From the NCBI GenBank assembly GCA_026982565.1, contig JALSGV010000172.1, positions 1 to 44,350 of the forward strand: a stretch of 44,350 nt of DNA, read 5' to 3'. Shown here in pieces: positions 7,336 to 19,747 of the stretch. Every line of letters begins with the position of its first letter. Within the stretch, counting starts at the first letter, position 1. This stretch comes from Gammaproteobacteria bacterium (GTDB lineage: Bacteria; Pseudomonadota; Gammaproteobacteria; SZUA-140). The position numbers and the translations under genes were made by a program. Below the pieces are notes generated by a model that was not told where the DNA came from, searched no databases, and worked only from the letters and a program-made list of their open reading frames with translations.

Positions 7336-7832
7336 CGCCGATAACCTCAATACTTTGAGGCGATAACCCCGCCGGCGAGAGCATCGCCGGCCCGACGCCT
7401 CCCTCGTGGGGGCGTTTCTTTTTCGCCCCGCCGGGGAAAGTATCCTCGGCCCAACGCCGCGCCCAATGGAAACTTGGGAGCGGCGTTTCCATTTTCGGCT
7501 CCGCAAAAGCCACCAAACAGAAAAATCCATTTTCCATCATAATGTTACCTCTTTCCCGGTTGGATTCTTGGTTGCCTGCCAACGCTGACTTCTTCCTCCA
7601 GTTTGATTGCCCGCCCAGGCAGGTAATCGATCTCGTACCGCAGCCAGAATCTTGTCGGCCTGACGCTCGAGGCGGGTTTTCACTTCCTGATAGTACTCCT
7701 TCACACTACTGTCCGGTTAAACAAGGTCTTTTTCGATACCAAACATACCCAGGAAGATGACACGTTTTCTAACCAACTGCATTAGACTGCAGATCGAGAT
7801 GAGGTGCCAAACGACGAAGCTGGGAAGCCCCC
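7336..7832. other. Decayed region with small hairpins and a 55-codon orphan frame
   Basis: No intact gene is seen. An open frame on the minus strand from GTG 7704 to TGA 7537 encodes 55 residues with a helical start (VKEYYQEVKTRLERQADKIL). It has no clear ribosome site and is probably the tail of a lost gene. The next stretch (about 7370-7530) is GC-rich with short inverted repeats and encodes nothing recognisable. The strip 7705-7832 up to the mnmE stop shows no feature. Confidence 0.4.
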
Positions 7833-9185
7833 TCACTTCCCGATGCAAAACTCCCCGAAGATCCTCCCCAGCAGATCGTCGGCGGTCACTTCTCCCGTGA
7901 TCTCTCCCAGGGCCGCCTGGGCCAGGCGCAGGTCTTCGGCCAGCAGTTCTCCGGCCTGGTGGTGTTCCAGTTGCTGCTGGCCGTGGCCGACGTGCTGACG
8001 GGCGCGTTGCAGGGCGTCGAGGTGGCGGCGGCGCGCCATGAAGCTGCCTTCGCCCGGGTTGTGGTAGCCCATGCATGCCTTGAGGTGCTGGCACAATAAA
8101 TCGATGCCCGCGCCGGTGGTGGCGGACAACAGGATTTCCGTTACGCCATTCTCTTCCCGCAAACGCGGCTCTTCTTCCGTGAGGTCGATCTTGTTGTGGA
8201 CGACGGTCAGTTTTTGTCGATAGCCGGCGGGGATGAGGCCGGCGCTGGCCGCCCCGCGGGGATCGGCGTGGCGGTCCACCATGAGGAGGATGCGGTCGGC
8301 GCGCGCCATCTCGTCGCGGGCGCGCTGGATACCCAGTTGTTCCACGGGGTCACTGCTGTCCCGCAGACCCGCGGTATCGATGATGTGTAGGGGCATGCCA
8401 TCGAGGGTGATGTGCTCGCGCAGCACGTCGCGCGTGGTGCCGGCGATGTCCGTCACGATGGCGGCCTCGCGCCGCGCCAGGCGGTTGAGGAGGCTGGATT
8501 TTCCCACATTGGGCCGGCCGCTGATGACCACGCTCATGCCCTCCCGCAGCAGGCATCCCTGGCGGGCGGAGGCAAGGATTCCGGCCAAGGCGGCATCGAT
8601 GTCCGCCAGGCGCGTTCGTACGCTGTCATCGGCGAGAAAGTCGATCTCCTCCTCGGGAAAGTCGATGGCGGCCTCCACATAGAGGCGCAGGGCGGTGATG
8701 CGTTCCACCAGATTGTGGATGAGGGTGGAGAATTCCCCTTGCAGGGAACGCTGGGCCGAGCGCACCGCCTGCTGCGAGGCGCTGTCGATGAGGTCGGCGA
8801 TGGCCTCGGCCTGGGCCAGGTCCATTTTGTCGTTGAGAAAGGCGCGCTCGCTGAACTCACCGGGCCGGGCCGGACGCGCCCCCAGGGCGATGACCTGCTG
8901 CAGGATCATGTCCAGCACGACGGGACCGCCATGCCCCTGCAGTTCCAGCACATCCTCGCCCGTATAGGAAGCGGGGCCGGGGAAATAGAGGACGATGCCG
9001 TGATCCAGGATATTGCCGTCGCTGTCGAAGAAGGGGCCGTAGCGGGCGTGACGGGGCGCGGGCAGGGTGTGGAGCAGGGCGCGGGCGATGTCCACCACCC
9101 CGGGTCCCGAGGCGCGCACGATGCCCACGCCGCCGCGCCCGGGGGGGGTGGCGAGGGCGACAATGGTGTCCCGGTGGTCAGCCAC
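7833..9185 (-). CDS. mnmE: tRNA uridine-5-carboxymethylaminomethyl modification GTPase MnmE
   Basis: MnmE works with MnmG to modify the wobble uridine U34 of several tRNAs. The 450-aa length is normal. The N-terminal folate-binding domain is complete ([19 protein letters not shown]). The G domain has GRPNVGKSS at 223-231, TDIAGTTRD at 245-253, DTAG at 270-273 and NKID. The C-terminus has the FCIGK motif with its catalytic-site cysteine (C447). The gene follows yidC by 57 nt in the usual origin-region order. Its last 252 bp are duplicated at 3597-3851, marking the 3' end as an insertion site; the current tail may have come in with the island. Confidence 0.97.
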   Translation of the reverse strand: MADHRDTIVALATPPGRGGVGIVRASGPGVVDIARALLHTLPAPRHARYGPFFDSDGNILDHGIVLYFPGPASYTGEDVLELQGHGGPVVLDMILQQVIALGARPARPGEFSERAFLNDKMDLAQAEAIADLIDSASQQAVRSAQRSLQGEFSTLIHNLVERITALRLYVEAAIDFPEEEIDFLADDSVRTRLADIDAALAGILASARQGCLLREGMSVVISGRPNVGKSSLLNRLARREAAIVTDIAGTTRDVLREHITLDGMPLHIIDTAGLRDSSDPVEQLGIQRARDEMARADRILLMVDRHADPRGAASAGLIPAGYRQKLTVVHNKIDLTEEEPRLREENGVTEILLSATTGAGIDLLCQHLKACMGYHNPGEGSFMARRRHLDALQRARQHVGHGQQQLEHHQAGELLAEDLRLAQAALGEITGEVTADDLLGRIFGEFCIGK

Positions 9186-9242
9186 GGCGCGGCTTCAGAT
9201 ACCGGGAAGCGCGGCAAGGCGCCCGCCCAGGTCCGGGCTGGC

Positions 9243-10925
9243 CTAAGACCCGCTCTTGGCGCTCTCTGCCGCCTTCTCGATGCGGCGGGTGATATACCAT
9301 TGCTGCAAGATGGACAGGGCGCTGTTGGTCACCCAGTACAACACCAGGCCCGAGGGGAAGAAGGCGAAAAACAGGGTGAAGATGATGGGCAGCGCCGCCA
9401 TGATCTTGGCCTGAATGGGGTCGGGTGGCGGCGGGTTGAGCTTCTGCTGTATATACATGGTGGCGCCCATCAGCAGCGGCAGAATGTAATAGGGGTCGCG
9501 CGACGACAGGTCGTTGAGCCAGAAGATGAAGTCGGCCTGGCGCAGTTCCACGCTCTCCAGCAGCACCCAGTACAGGGCGATGAAGACGGGGATCTGCACC
9601 AGCATGGGCAGGCAGCCGCCCATGGGATTGATCTTCTCCTTCTTGTACAGCTCCATCATGGCCTGGCTCATGCGCTGGCGGTCGTCGCCGTAGCGTTCGC
9701 GCATGGCCACGATCTTGGGGTGCAGCTTGCGCATATTGGCCATGGAGCGGTAGCTGGCTTCCGACAGCTTGTAGAACACCAGTTTGATGATGAGGGTGAG
9801 GATAATGATGGTGAAACCCCAGTTGCCGATGAGGGCATGGATGTATTCCATCAGCCAGAAAATGGGCTTGGCCAGGACGGTGAGAATGCCGTAATCGACG
9901 GTCAGCTCCAGGCCGGGCGCCAGTTTCTCCAGGCGGTGCTGTTCCTTGGGGCCGATGAAGACGCGGCTGTCGAAGGTCTTCTGCTCCCCGGGCGCGACCG
10001 TCTCCTGGGCGGAAACCAGGCCCAGAATATAGGGGCGTCCCTTGGGGGCCTTGGTATAGAAATGGTTGAGCTCGTTTTCATGGGGCAGCCAGGCGCCGAC
10101 AAAGTAGTGCTGGATCATGGCGGCCCAGCCACCCTTGATGTCGCGGCTCAGGTCACCATCCTTCATATCGTCGAAATCGATTTTCTCGTACTTCTCTTCC
10201 TCGCTGTAGATCACCGCGCCGGTATAGGTATATATGAAGGCGGATTTCTCGTAATCGGCAGGCTCTGTACGCTGGAACTGGCGGTACTGGTGACCGCGCC
10301 ATTCCTGGGTGCTGCCGTTCTCCACCGTGTGGGCGATATCGATGACATAGCTGTCGCGCTTGAAGGTATAGGTCTTGGTGACCGTAATGCCGTCCTCGGA
10401 GGTCCAGCGCAGGGGAACCTGTATCTGGTCGGCGCCGGCAGGCAAGATATATTCCGCCTGTTCGGCGGTGAACTCCGCGTGGTGGTCGGGCGCTGGTTGC
10501 TTGGACAACAGGCCGCTCTGGGCGATGAATACCCGCAGGGGGCTGTCCTCCATGAGACGGAAAGGGTGATCCGGTTCATCGGGGTCCACGGGATAGGCGA
10601 GGAGATCCGTCTGGCGTATGTCGCCCCCGATGGTATCGATTTCCACGTCCAGGACATCGGTCCTGACGCGGATGCGCTGCCCTTTCTTGAGGGCTTCCTG
10701 GCTGGCCTGCGCCGGTGACAGGATATCGGAGGTGTCCATCTGCGCCTCGCTCCGGGGTGAGACGGGCACATCCTCCGACTGCTGCGGAATCTGCGCCTCC
10801 GGCGTCTGCGCAGTGGTGGCTGTCGCCGGCTGTTGCTGGCCCACATTGTCCTGTTGCCATGCCTGCCAGATCAACAGCAGCACGAAGGAGAGGGCGAAGA
10901 ACAGGATGACTCTTTGATTATCCAT
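9243..10925 (-). CDS. yidC: Membrane protein insertase YidC
   Basis: YidC inserts and folds inner-membrane proteins, alone or with SecYEG. This 560-aa protein has the Gram-negative layout. An N-terminal anchor comes first (residues ~5-22, VILFFALSFVLLLIWQAW). A large periplasmic beta domain follows, preceded by a Gln/Thr/Ala-rich linker. The conserved C-terminal Oxa1 core starts near WGFTIIILTLIIKLVFY; its cytoplasmic hairpin includes YKKEKINPMGGCLPMLVQIP, and further membrane segments follow. It begins 5 nt after the yidD stop, so the two are probably co-transcribed. Confidence 0.97.
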   Translation of the reverse strand: MDNQRVILFFALSFVLLLIWQAWQQDNVGQQQPATATTAQTPEAQIPQQSEDVPVSPRSEAQMDTSDILSPAQASQEALKKGQRIRVRTDVLDVEIDTIGGDIRQTDLLAYPVDPDEPDHPFRLMEDSPLRVFIAQSGLLSKQPAPDHHAEFTAEQAEYILPAGADQIQVPLRWTSEDGITVTKTYTFKRDSYVIDIAHTVENGSTQEWRGHQYRQFQRTEPADYEKSAFIYTYTGAVIYSEEEKYEKIDFDDMKDGDLSRDIKGGWAAMIQHYFVGAWLPHENELNHFYTKAPKGRPYILGLVSAQETVAPGEQKTFDSRVFIGPKEQHRLEKLAPGLELTVDYGILTVLAKPIFWLMEYIHALIGNWGFTIIILTLIIKLVFYKLSEASYRSMANMRKLHPKIVAMRERYGDDRQRMSQAMMELYKKEKINPMGGCLPMLVQIPVFIALYWVLLESVELRQADFIFWLNDLSSRDPYYILPLLMGATMYIQQKLNPPPPDPIQAKIMAALPIIFTLFFAFFPSGLVLYWVTNSALSILQQWYITRRIEKAAESAKSGS

Positions 10926-10930
10926 GAGGC

Positions 10931-11200
10931 TTAATCCGAAATGCAGTGAGACGCGTCACGGCCATTACGGACGCAGGCCGCGGCGCCCTTTTCCGGTACG
11001 AGGTCGATACCGCCTTCATGCCAGGGATGGCATCTCAGGAGACGGCGTACGATGAGGTACAGGCCCTTGAGGGAACCGTGGGTGCGCAGCGCCTCTTCGG
11101 CATAGGAGGAACAATTGGGGTAGAACCGGCAGGTATTAGCCAGAAACGGGCTGATTGCCAGGCGGTATGCCCGGATGAGAAACATCAGTAAACTTCGCAT
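10931..11200 (-). CDS. yidD: Membrane protein insertion efficiency factor YidD
   Basis: An 89-aa YidD family protein with the typical core ISPFLANTCRFYPNCSSYAE and RRLLRCHPWHEGG. YidD is a small amphipathic inner-membrane protein that aids YidC-dependent insertion. It overlaps the 3' end of rnpA by 65 bp in another frame. A second in-frame ATG (MFLIRAYRLAIS, 11185) would shorten the overlap and cannot be excluded. Confidence 0.92.
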   Translation of the reverse strand: MRSLLMFLIRAYRLAISPFLANTCRFYPNCSSYAEEALRTHGSLKGLYLIVRRLLRCHPWHEGGIDLVPEKGAAACVRNGRDASHCISD

Positions 11201-11543
11201 CGCTCAATTTCTTATAGATTTCATTGACAGCCTGGACCAGTTCGTGCCTTGTTTTGCCTGACAAGGCCGGCCGCGCCATGAAGACCAGGTCATGGGCGCC
11301 CAGGGCGTTCTTGTGGCGGCGGAAGGCTTCACGGACGAGGCGCTTCACGGTATTGCGCTGTACTGCGTTCTTCGTGTTCTTGCGTGAAATCGCCAACCCT
11401 AGCCGAGGATATCCCTTGTCGTTGTCCTTTATCAACACCGTGAAGCACCGGTTGTTCAACTTGCGCGCGCGCGCGAAGACACGCCGGTATTCAGCAGGCG
11501 TTACCAGCCGGTATTTTCTGGGAAATTCCTGACCGCCGGCAAT
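11136..11543 (-). CDS. rnpA: Ribonuclease P protein component, with an apparent frameshift near the N-terminus
   Basis: RnpA is the protein cofactor of RNase P, which matures tRNA 5' ends. The main frame (TTG 11459 to 11136) encodes NNRCFTVLIKDNDKGYPRLG and the basic RNR motif region QRNTVKRLVREAFRRH. The expected N-terminal strand and helix, EFPRKYRLVTPAEYRRVFAR, lies in a different frame just upstream. The two frames meet in a pure GC dinucleotide run at 11463-11473 (11 nt; 13 would restore the frame). The N-terminal frame has no ATG, GTG or TTG; ATT at 11543, 2 nt after the rpmH stop, is the most plausible start. Either an assembly error, a real mutation with initiation at TTG 11459, or slippage could explain this. 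Confidence 0.85.
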   Translation of the reverse strand: MAGGQEFPRKYRLVTPAEYRRVFARARKLNNRCFTVLIKDNDKGYPRLGLAISRKNTKNAVQRNTVKRLVREAFRRHKNALGAHDLVFMARPALSGKTRHELVQAVNEIYKKLSDAKFTDVSHPGIPPGNQPVSG

Positions 11544-11545
11544 GA

Positions 11546-11680
11546 TCAGGCACTCAGACGCACCCGCCCCTTGGCGCGGCGCCGTCTGATGACCGCCCGT
11601 CCGGCCGCCGTGCGCATACGCGCCCTGAAACCGTGGGTCCGTTTACGCTTGATATTACTGGGCTGATAAGTTCTTTTCAT
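11546..11680 (-). CDS. rpmH: Large ribosomal subunit protein bL34
   Basis: The 44-codon gene encodes [20 protein letters not shown] followed by a very basic tail ending RVRLSA, the usual length and sequence of bL34. It lies in the standard place between dnaA and rnpA, transcribed away from dnaA. A strong promoter precedes it. Confidence 0.97.
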   Translation of the reverse strand: MKRTYQPSNIKRKRTHGFRARMRTAAGRAVIRRRRAKGRVRLSA

Positions 11681-11759
11681 GTCACTTCCTGATCATTGCT
11701 GGCGGCCCGGCGGCGTTTGACCGCACAAGGGCCGGACTCCCGCGAAAATAAAGTCGTCT

Positions 11760-11789
11760 AAAATACCTACTTTATACCGCCCCTGTCAA
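11760..11789 (-). promoter_or_regulatory. Sigma-70-type promoter of rpmH-rnpA
   Basis: On the minus strand a consensus TTGACA (plus 11784-11789) is followed 17-18 nt later by GTATTTT as the -10, about 80 nt before rpmH. A TATAAA lies between them. Confidence 0.55.
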
Positions 11790-12059
11790 TGTCTATATCG
11801 CAGATACTGGCGGGAAAATGCGGGTGGTCATGGAACCTCGACGGGGTGCTGTCTGTCACCCGGCAATAAATTATGCGCGCTTGTCGTGGCCTGTCGTCAA
11901 CTTCACGACGCAAGTTTGTGATCGCCCGATGGTTCCCGCGCGGACCTTGGGGAGACGAGACGAAGGCGGGGAAAACAGGGTATGGATTAGCATGCTAAAG
12001 GGGTATACACTCCCCCTTCTCATCACCATGTAACATCAAGCGGGGAGGTCGATCTGTAA
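11790..12059. other. rpmH-dnaA intergenic region (dnaA leader)
   Basis: This stretch must hold the dnaA promoter. A 12-bp perfect palindrome TTAGCATGCTAA sits at 11987-11998, followed by GGGGTATACAC. A good ribosome site, GGGGAGGTC, lies ~10 nt before the dnaA GTG. No consensus DnaA box is seen here, unlike the dnaA-dnaN gap. Confidence 0.45.
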
Positions 12060-13436
12060 GTGGAGAACAGTCTTTGGCAAAAGTGTCTCGATCATCTCGA
12101 AACGGAACTGACGGCCCAGCAGTTCAACACCTGGATCAGGCCCCTGCAGGCCATCGAAGATAAACGCTCACTGCGCCTGCTCGCCCCCAATCGTTTCGTC
12201 ATGGACTGGGTCAGCGAGCGCTTCTACAGCAATATCTCCGCCATTACAGCCAAGTACATCGACAGCGAGGATTTCAAGGTCAAGCTGGAGATCGGCAGCA
12301 ACGCCCCCAGCTACGAGGCGCCTGCCGAATCAGCCCCGCCTGTCCCGGAGCGCAGGCAGGGCGCCTCTTTCGATACCAATTTCAGTCGCCGCAGCGACCG
12401 CGCGGACGTCAATCACGTCAACAACCTGCGCCACGAGTTCACCTTCGAAAATTTTGTCGAGGGCAAGTCCAACCAGCTGGCCAAGGCGGCCTCCCTGCAG
12501 GTGGCGGACAACCCTGGGCATGCCTACAACCCTCTGTTCATCTACGGCGGCGTGGGTCTGGGCAAGACCCACCTGATGCACGCTATCGGTAACCGTATAC
12601 TGGAAAAGAACCCGGCGGCGCGCGTGGTGTACATCAACTCCGAGCGTTTCGTGGGCGACATGGTCAAGGCATTCCAGCAAAACGCCATCAACGAGTTCAA
12701 GCGTTATTACCGCTCCGTGGATTCCCTGCTTATCGACGATATCCAGTTCTTCGCCAAAAAGGAACGCTCGCAGGAAGAGTTCTTCCATACCTTCAATACC
12801 TTAATAGAAGGCCAGAGCCAGATCATCATGAGCTGCGACCGCTATCCCAAGGAAGTGGGCGGCCTGGAGGAGCGCCTCAAGTCGCGTTTTGGCTGGGGTC
12901 TCACCGTGGCAGTGGAACCACCCGACCTGGAGACCCGCGTGGCCATCCTGATGAGCAAGGCGGAACAGATGAAGATGGACCTGCCCAATGACGTGGCCTT
13001 CTTCATCGCCCAGCGCATCCGCTCCAATATCCGTGAGCTGGAGGGCACCCTGCGCCGCGTGTGCGCCAGTTCGCGCTTCACTGGACGCCCCATCACCCTG
13101 GATCTCACCAAGGACGCCCTGCGCGACCTGATCGCCCTGCAGGAAAAGCAGGTGACCATCGACAACATCCAGAAGACTGTCGCGGATTACTGCAAGATCC
13201 GTATTTCCGATCTCAAGTCCAAACGCCGCTCCCGTTCCGTGGCGCGGCCGCGGCAAATGGCCATGGCGCTGGCCAAGGAGTTGACCAATCACAGTCTGCC
13301 TGAGATCGGGGAGTCCTTCGGTGGGCGGGACCATACCACTGTCATTCACGCATGCAAGAAAATCAAGGAGCTCAAGGAAACGGATTCCCGTATCAGCGAG
13401 GACTATGCCAACTTGTTGAGAATACTGACCACTTGA
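12060..13436 (+). CDS. dnaA: Chromosomal replication initiator DnaA
   Basis: DnaA binds DnaA boxes at oriC and opens the duplex. The 458-aa protein has all four domains: the N-terminal DnaB/DiaA-contact domain ([20 protein letters not shown]), a Pro/Ser linker (~85-115), the AAA+ domain with Walker [10 protein letters not shown] at 163-171 and Walker [10 protein letters not shown], and the C-terminal helix-turn-helix with the DnaA signature ([15 protein letters not shown]). It starts at GTG 12060 behind GGGGAGG. It is divergent from rpmH and followed by dnaN. Confidence 0.98.
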   Translation: MENSLWQKCLDHLETELTAQQFNTWIRPLQAIEDKRSLRLLAPNRFVMDWVSERFYSNISAITAKYIDSEDFKVKLEIGSNAPSYEAPAESAPPVPERRQGASFDTNFSRRSDRADVNHVNNLRHEFTFENFVEGKSNQLAKAASLQVADNPGHAYNPLFIYGGVGLGKTHLMHAIGNRILEKNPAARVVYINSERFVGDMVKAFQQNAINEFKRYYRSVDSLLIDDIQFFAKKERSQEEFFHTFNTLIEGQSQIIMSCDRYPKEVGGLEERLKSRFGWGLTVAVEPPDLETRVAILMSKAEQMKMDLPNDVAFFIAQRIRSNIRELEGTLRRVCASSRFTGRPITLDLTKDALRDLIALQEKQVTIDNIQKTVADYCKIRISDLKSKRRSRSVARPRQMAMALAKELTNHSLPEIGESFGGRDHTTVIHACKKIKELKETDSRISEDYANLLRILTT

Positions 13437-13651
13437 TGTGTACTGGCTGTGGATAATTTCAGCCTGTGGATAAACCGTTTTCTTATCCACAGCTACTCAA
13501 CGGGGCGCCCACATCAACCGGCGGGGGATATAAATGCTTGTTATTTTGTTAATCGTTTGATCCTAAAAATAAAAAAACAGTTATCCACGCATTGTCTGAT
13601 TACTAAATATAACAGGTGTAAAAATATCAATCTTAAAATCATTAAAAGATT
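13437..13651. other. Putative replication origin (oriC) in the dnaA-dnaN gap
   Basis: Three perfect DnaA boxes occur: TGTGGATAA at 13448-13456 and 13465-13473, and TTATCCACA at 13483-13491. TTATCCACG at 13581-13589 has one mismatch. The rest, about 13530-13650, is strongly AT-rich (CTAAAAATAAAAAAACAG; AAAATATCAATCTTAAAATC) and could be the unwinding element. The gene orientation switch next to it supports an origin. Confidence 0.75.
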
Positions 13652-14770
13652 ATGAAATTCACGATTAACAGAGAAACGCTCATCAAACCCTTGCAAATGA
13701 TCGGCGGCATTGTTGAACGCCGTCAGACACTGCCTATCCTGTCCAATGTCCAGGTCTCGGTCCAGGCAGATAAACTGATCCTGGTAGCCACGGATCTCGA
13801 AGTGCAGATGACTACCCGCACAGACATAATCGACGGCATTGAAGGGGAGATCACAATCCCCGCACGCAAGTTTCTCGATATCTGCCGCGCTTTGCCGGAC
13901 GAGGCCTCTATCGTCCTCAGCGCCGACAAGAACGGAAAGGCGACCATTCGTTCCGGCAAGAGCCGCTTCACTTTATCCACCCTGCCGGCTGAAGATTTTC
14001 CCAGGATCGAGGCCCAACAGGATGCCATCCATTTCGAGATACCTCAGGGAACCCTCAAATACGCCATTGACCACACGCAGTTTGCCATGGCGCAGCAGGA
14101 CGTGCGTTATTACCTCAACGGCCTGCTCATGGAAATGACGGATGATGTTTTGCGTTTTGTAGCCACGGACGGCCATCGCCTAGCCCTCTGCGACATTGCC
14201 ATGCCGGAATCCGTTGAACCATATAAAAACAATGAAAATCAACAAGTTATAATTCCAAGAAAGGGCGTCTTGGAGCTATCCAGGTTGTTGGAGGAGGACG
14301 AATCCCCTGTACAGGTCGCCGTAGGCGGCAATTTTATTCAGCTCAAAACTGACAAACTGGAATTTGTCTCGAAACTCATCGACGGCCGTTTTCCCGAGTA
14401 CCAGAATGTGGTGCCGGTCAACAGCGATAAAAAGGTGATATGCGACCGGGAAGTCTTGAGGCAGGCGCTGGCGCGGGTATCTATTCTCTCCAACGAGAAG
14501 TTCCGTGGGGTGAGACTGGAATTCTCACCTGGGTCACTCCACGTACATGCCCATAACCCGGAACAGGAAGAGGCGGAAGAGGAAATCTCCATCGATTACG
14601 ATGGACCCAATCTGGAAATGGGCTTCAATGTCAATTACATCCAGGATGCTTTGCTTGCCTGCGAAACGGCGCAGGTGCAGTTGATGTTGTCGGATCCCAA
14701 CAGTTGCTGCCTGATCCATGGTGTGGACGATCAGCAATGTCGATACATCATCATGCCCATGAGGCTGTAG
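13652..14770 (+). CDS. dnaN: DNA polymerase III beta sliding clamp
   Basis: A 372-aa clamp protein, near the usual length, with three repeated clamp folds. It starts MKFTINRETLIKPLQMIGGI and ends in the canonical CRYIIMPMRL that lines the partner-binding pocket. Two clamps form a ring on DNA and tether polymerase III and other replication or repair factors. It follows the putative oriC and is followed after 75 nt by recF. Confidence 0.98.
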   Translation: MKFTINRETLIKPLQMIGGIVERRQTLPILSNVQVSVQADKLILVATDLEVQMTTRTDIIDGIEGEITIPARKFLDICRALPDEASIVLSADKNGKATIRSGKSRFTLSTLPAEDFPRIEAQQDAIHFEIPQGTLKYAIDHTQFAMAQQDVRYYLNGLLMEMTDDVLRFVATDGHRLALCDIAMPESVEPYKNNENQQVIIPRKGVLELSRLLEEDESPVQVAVGGNFIQLKTDKLEFVSKLIDGRFPEYQNVVPVNSDKKVICDREVLRQALARVSILSNEKFRGVRLEFSPGSLHVHAHNPEQEEAEEEISIDYDGPNLEMGFNVNYIQDALLACETAQVQLMLSDPNSCCLIHGVDDQQCRYIIMPMRL

Positions 14771-14845
14771 ACTCATTCAGCCGGATGTATTTGACGGCAG
14801 GCAACTGCCGTCGTCCCAACTAGCTTTCTGCCTGGCAGATTATTC

Positions 14846-18368
<3,523 letters not shown>

Positions 18369-18393
18369 CAGCGTCATCCAAGCTGCCCAGGAT

Positions 18394-18520
18394 GTAACTA
18401 CTCACCCCTCAGATGGCGGAATAGTCGCTATACGTCATTCCCGCATGGGGTAAGCGGGAATCCAGTGGTTTTAACGACATGGATTCCGGCCCATTTGTAC
18501 CCGCAGGCATGAGTAGTTAC
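18394..18520. repeat. 127-bp element with inverted ends TAACTACTCA
   Basis: GTAACTACTCA at 18394-18404 is mirrored by TGAGTAGTTAC at 18510-18520. Inside is a REP-like hairpin, GTCATTCCCGC...GCGGGAATCCA, related to but shorter than the core of the 150-bp family. It lies just after gyrB and could also help end transcription. Confidence 0.5.
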
Positions 18521-18842
18521 CCCAGGATAATAATATTTTCGAATTTATCTTACCGAGTGTGTTGTATCTCGTTGATATTTAATATTATTATTTAATCCCC
18601 CCATGGTGGGGGATCAGATTTCACTGCATGGGACTTGCCTGCAAAGATAATGTCATGCAACATAGCCCGAATCCCTGATGAAATGCATTGTTTCACGCTG
18701 AGAGGCTAATCAGGAAGGCCCGCCTGTCGGGCATGACGCCCGCTAAACAGACGGGGGTGCGGTAGACGTCATCCACTTCGATGCGGTCTGTTCAGGGGCT
18801 CCAATAAATAAAAGAAAGTTTTAGAGACGAGGGGGGAAAGAA
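18521..18842. other. Leader region of the YhcB-like gene with possible RNA structure
   Basis: An AT-rich start (18530-18600) is followed by a CCCCCCATGGTGGGGG palindrome. The region 18719-18792 can form competing stems. CCCGCCTGT (18719-18727) can pair with ACAGACGGG (18747-18755) around an inner CGGGC/GCCCG hairpin. Alternatively AACAGAC (18746-18752) can pair with GTCTGTT (18786-18792). No known riboswitch family is recognised. GAGGGGGGAAAG is a strong ribosome site before the ATG. Confidence 0.4.
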
Positions 18843-19670
18843 ATGGAATGGATCTTAGCGATTGGCGGATTTGCTCTGGGTCTGGTGGGCGGTATTTTTC
18901 TGGGCCAGGGTTCCGGCGGATCAGACAAAATCAGAAAGCAGGTTGAGGAAGAACTGCAGGCGGTTCAGGACGAACTGAACAATTACCGCAATGAAGTCAC
19001 CATGCACTTCTCCAGAACGGCTGACTTGTTCAATGCGGTCACTGCCGATTATCACAAGCTCTATCAGCACCTGGCGGAAGGCGCGCAGAAATTCAGTCAG
19101 TCGGATGCCCTGCTGCCAGAGGCCGTAACCAAGCTGACGCCGCTGGCGGCGCCCGTTGCCGCCGGGCAACAGGAACAGGAGGAGGAAGCAAAGATTGCTG
19201 AAGCTGAGGCGGCCGAAGCCGCTGCGGAGCAGAAGGGCGAAGAGTCCACGACCGAGGGTGCCACAGAGGTAGCTGCTGCCGGGGCTCAAGCCGGGGAAGC
19301 CGCTGAAGCGGCTCCGGCGGAAGATATCCAGGGTGAGAAGCCGGAAGAAGTAAGCACTGAGGCCGTGAAAGAGAAAGCGGAATCCGCGGCCGAGGAAGTC
19401 AAGACAGAGGAAGTCAAGGCAGAGGAAACCAAGGACGAGGAAGTCAAGGCAGAGCAGCCCGAAGGGGAAGAAGCCAAGGTTGCTGAAAGTGAAACCACGG
19501 CCGAGAAGGCCCCAGAGGAGAAGGGCAATGGCGCCTCAGCCAGTGCCGGGGAAGCCACTGCTTCAGAGGCTGAGGGCGAAAAAAAGGAAGAGGAAACCAA
19601 GGCAGGGAGTGAAGGCGATACCTTCACGGTGCCTGCCGCTGAAAAGGAAGCCGAAAAACGCCTTCACTGA
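18843..19670 (+). CDS. YhcB/ZapG-like (DUF1043) membrane protein with long acidic tail
   Basis: Residues 1-22 are a single membrane segment (WILAIGGFALGLVGGIFLGQ). A coiled coil follows with the DUF1043 signature (LNNYRNEVTMHFSRTADLFN, then ADYHKLYQHLAEGAQKF). In E. coli YhcB (ZapG) links cell division and envelope growth. Residues ~105-270 are low-complexity, rich in Glu, Ala and Lys, with repeated EEVKAE-type units, giving 275 aa against ~130 in E. coli. The tail is probably disordered; its role is unknown. The gene converges on folA, with a palindrome between them. Confidence 0.8.
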   Translation: MEWILAIGGFALGLVGGIFLGQGSGGSDKIRKQVEEELQAVQDELNNYRNEVTMHFSRTADLFNAVTADYHKLYQHLAEGAQKFSQSDALLPEAVTKLTPLAAPVAAGQQEQEEEAKIAEAEAAEAAAEQKGEESTTEGATEVAAAGAQAGEAAEAAPAEDIQGEKPEEVSTEAVKEKAESAAEEVKTEEVKAEETKDEEVKAEQPEGEEAKVAESETTAEKAPEEKGNGASASAGEATASEAEGEKKEEETKAGSEGDTFTVPAAEKEAEKRLH

Positions 19671-19675
19671 TCCAT

Positions 19676-19717
19676 TTATTAACCCGGCAACAATATATAT
19701 TGTTGCCGGGTTAATAA
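19676..19717. repeat. 42-bp perfect palindrome; bidirectional terminator or short form of the 286-bp element
   Basis: The sequence from 19676 to 19717 is a perfect inverted repeat starting TTATTAACCCGGCAAC. These first 16 bases equal the ends of the element at 3209-3494. It lies between the convergent YhcB-like gene and folA, where a hairpin could end transcription from both sides. Confidence 0.75.
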
Positions 19718-19747
19718 CGCCTCATTGGAATCCAGGTATGGGGGATA

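Noticed and set aside
8412..10718. Plus-strand open frame of 768 codons
   Set aside because: It lies antisense to mnmE and yidC in GC-rich DNA and has no recognisable domain; a codon-bias artefact.
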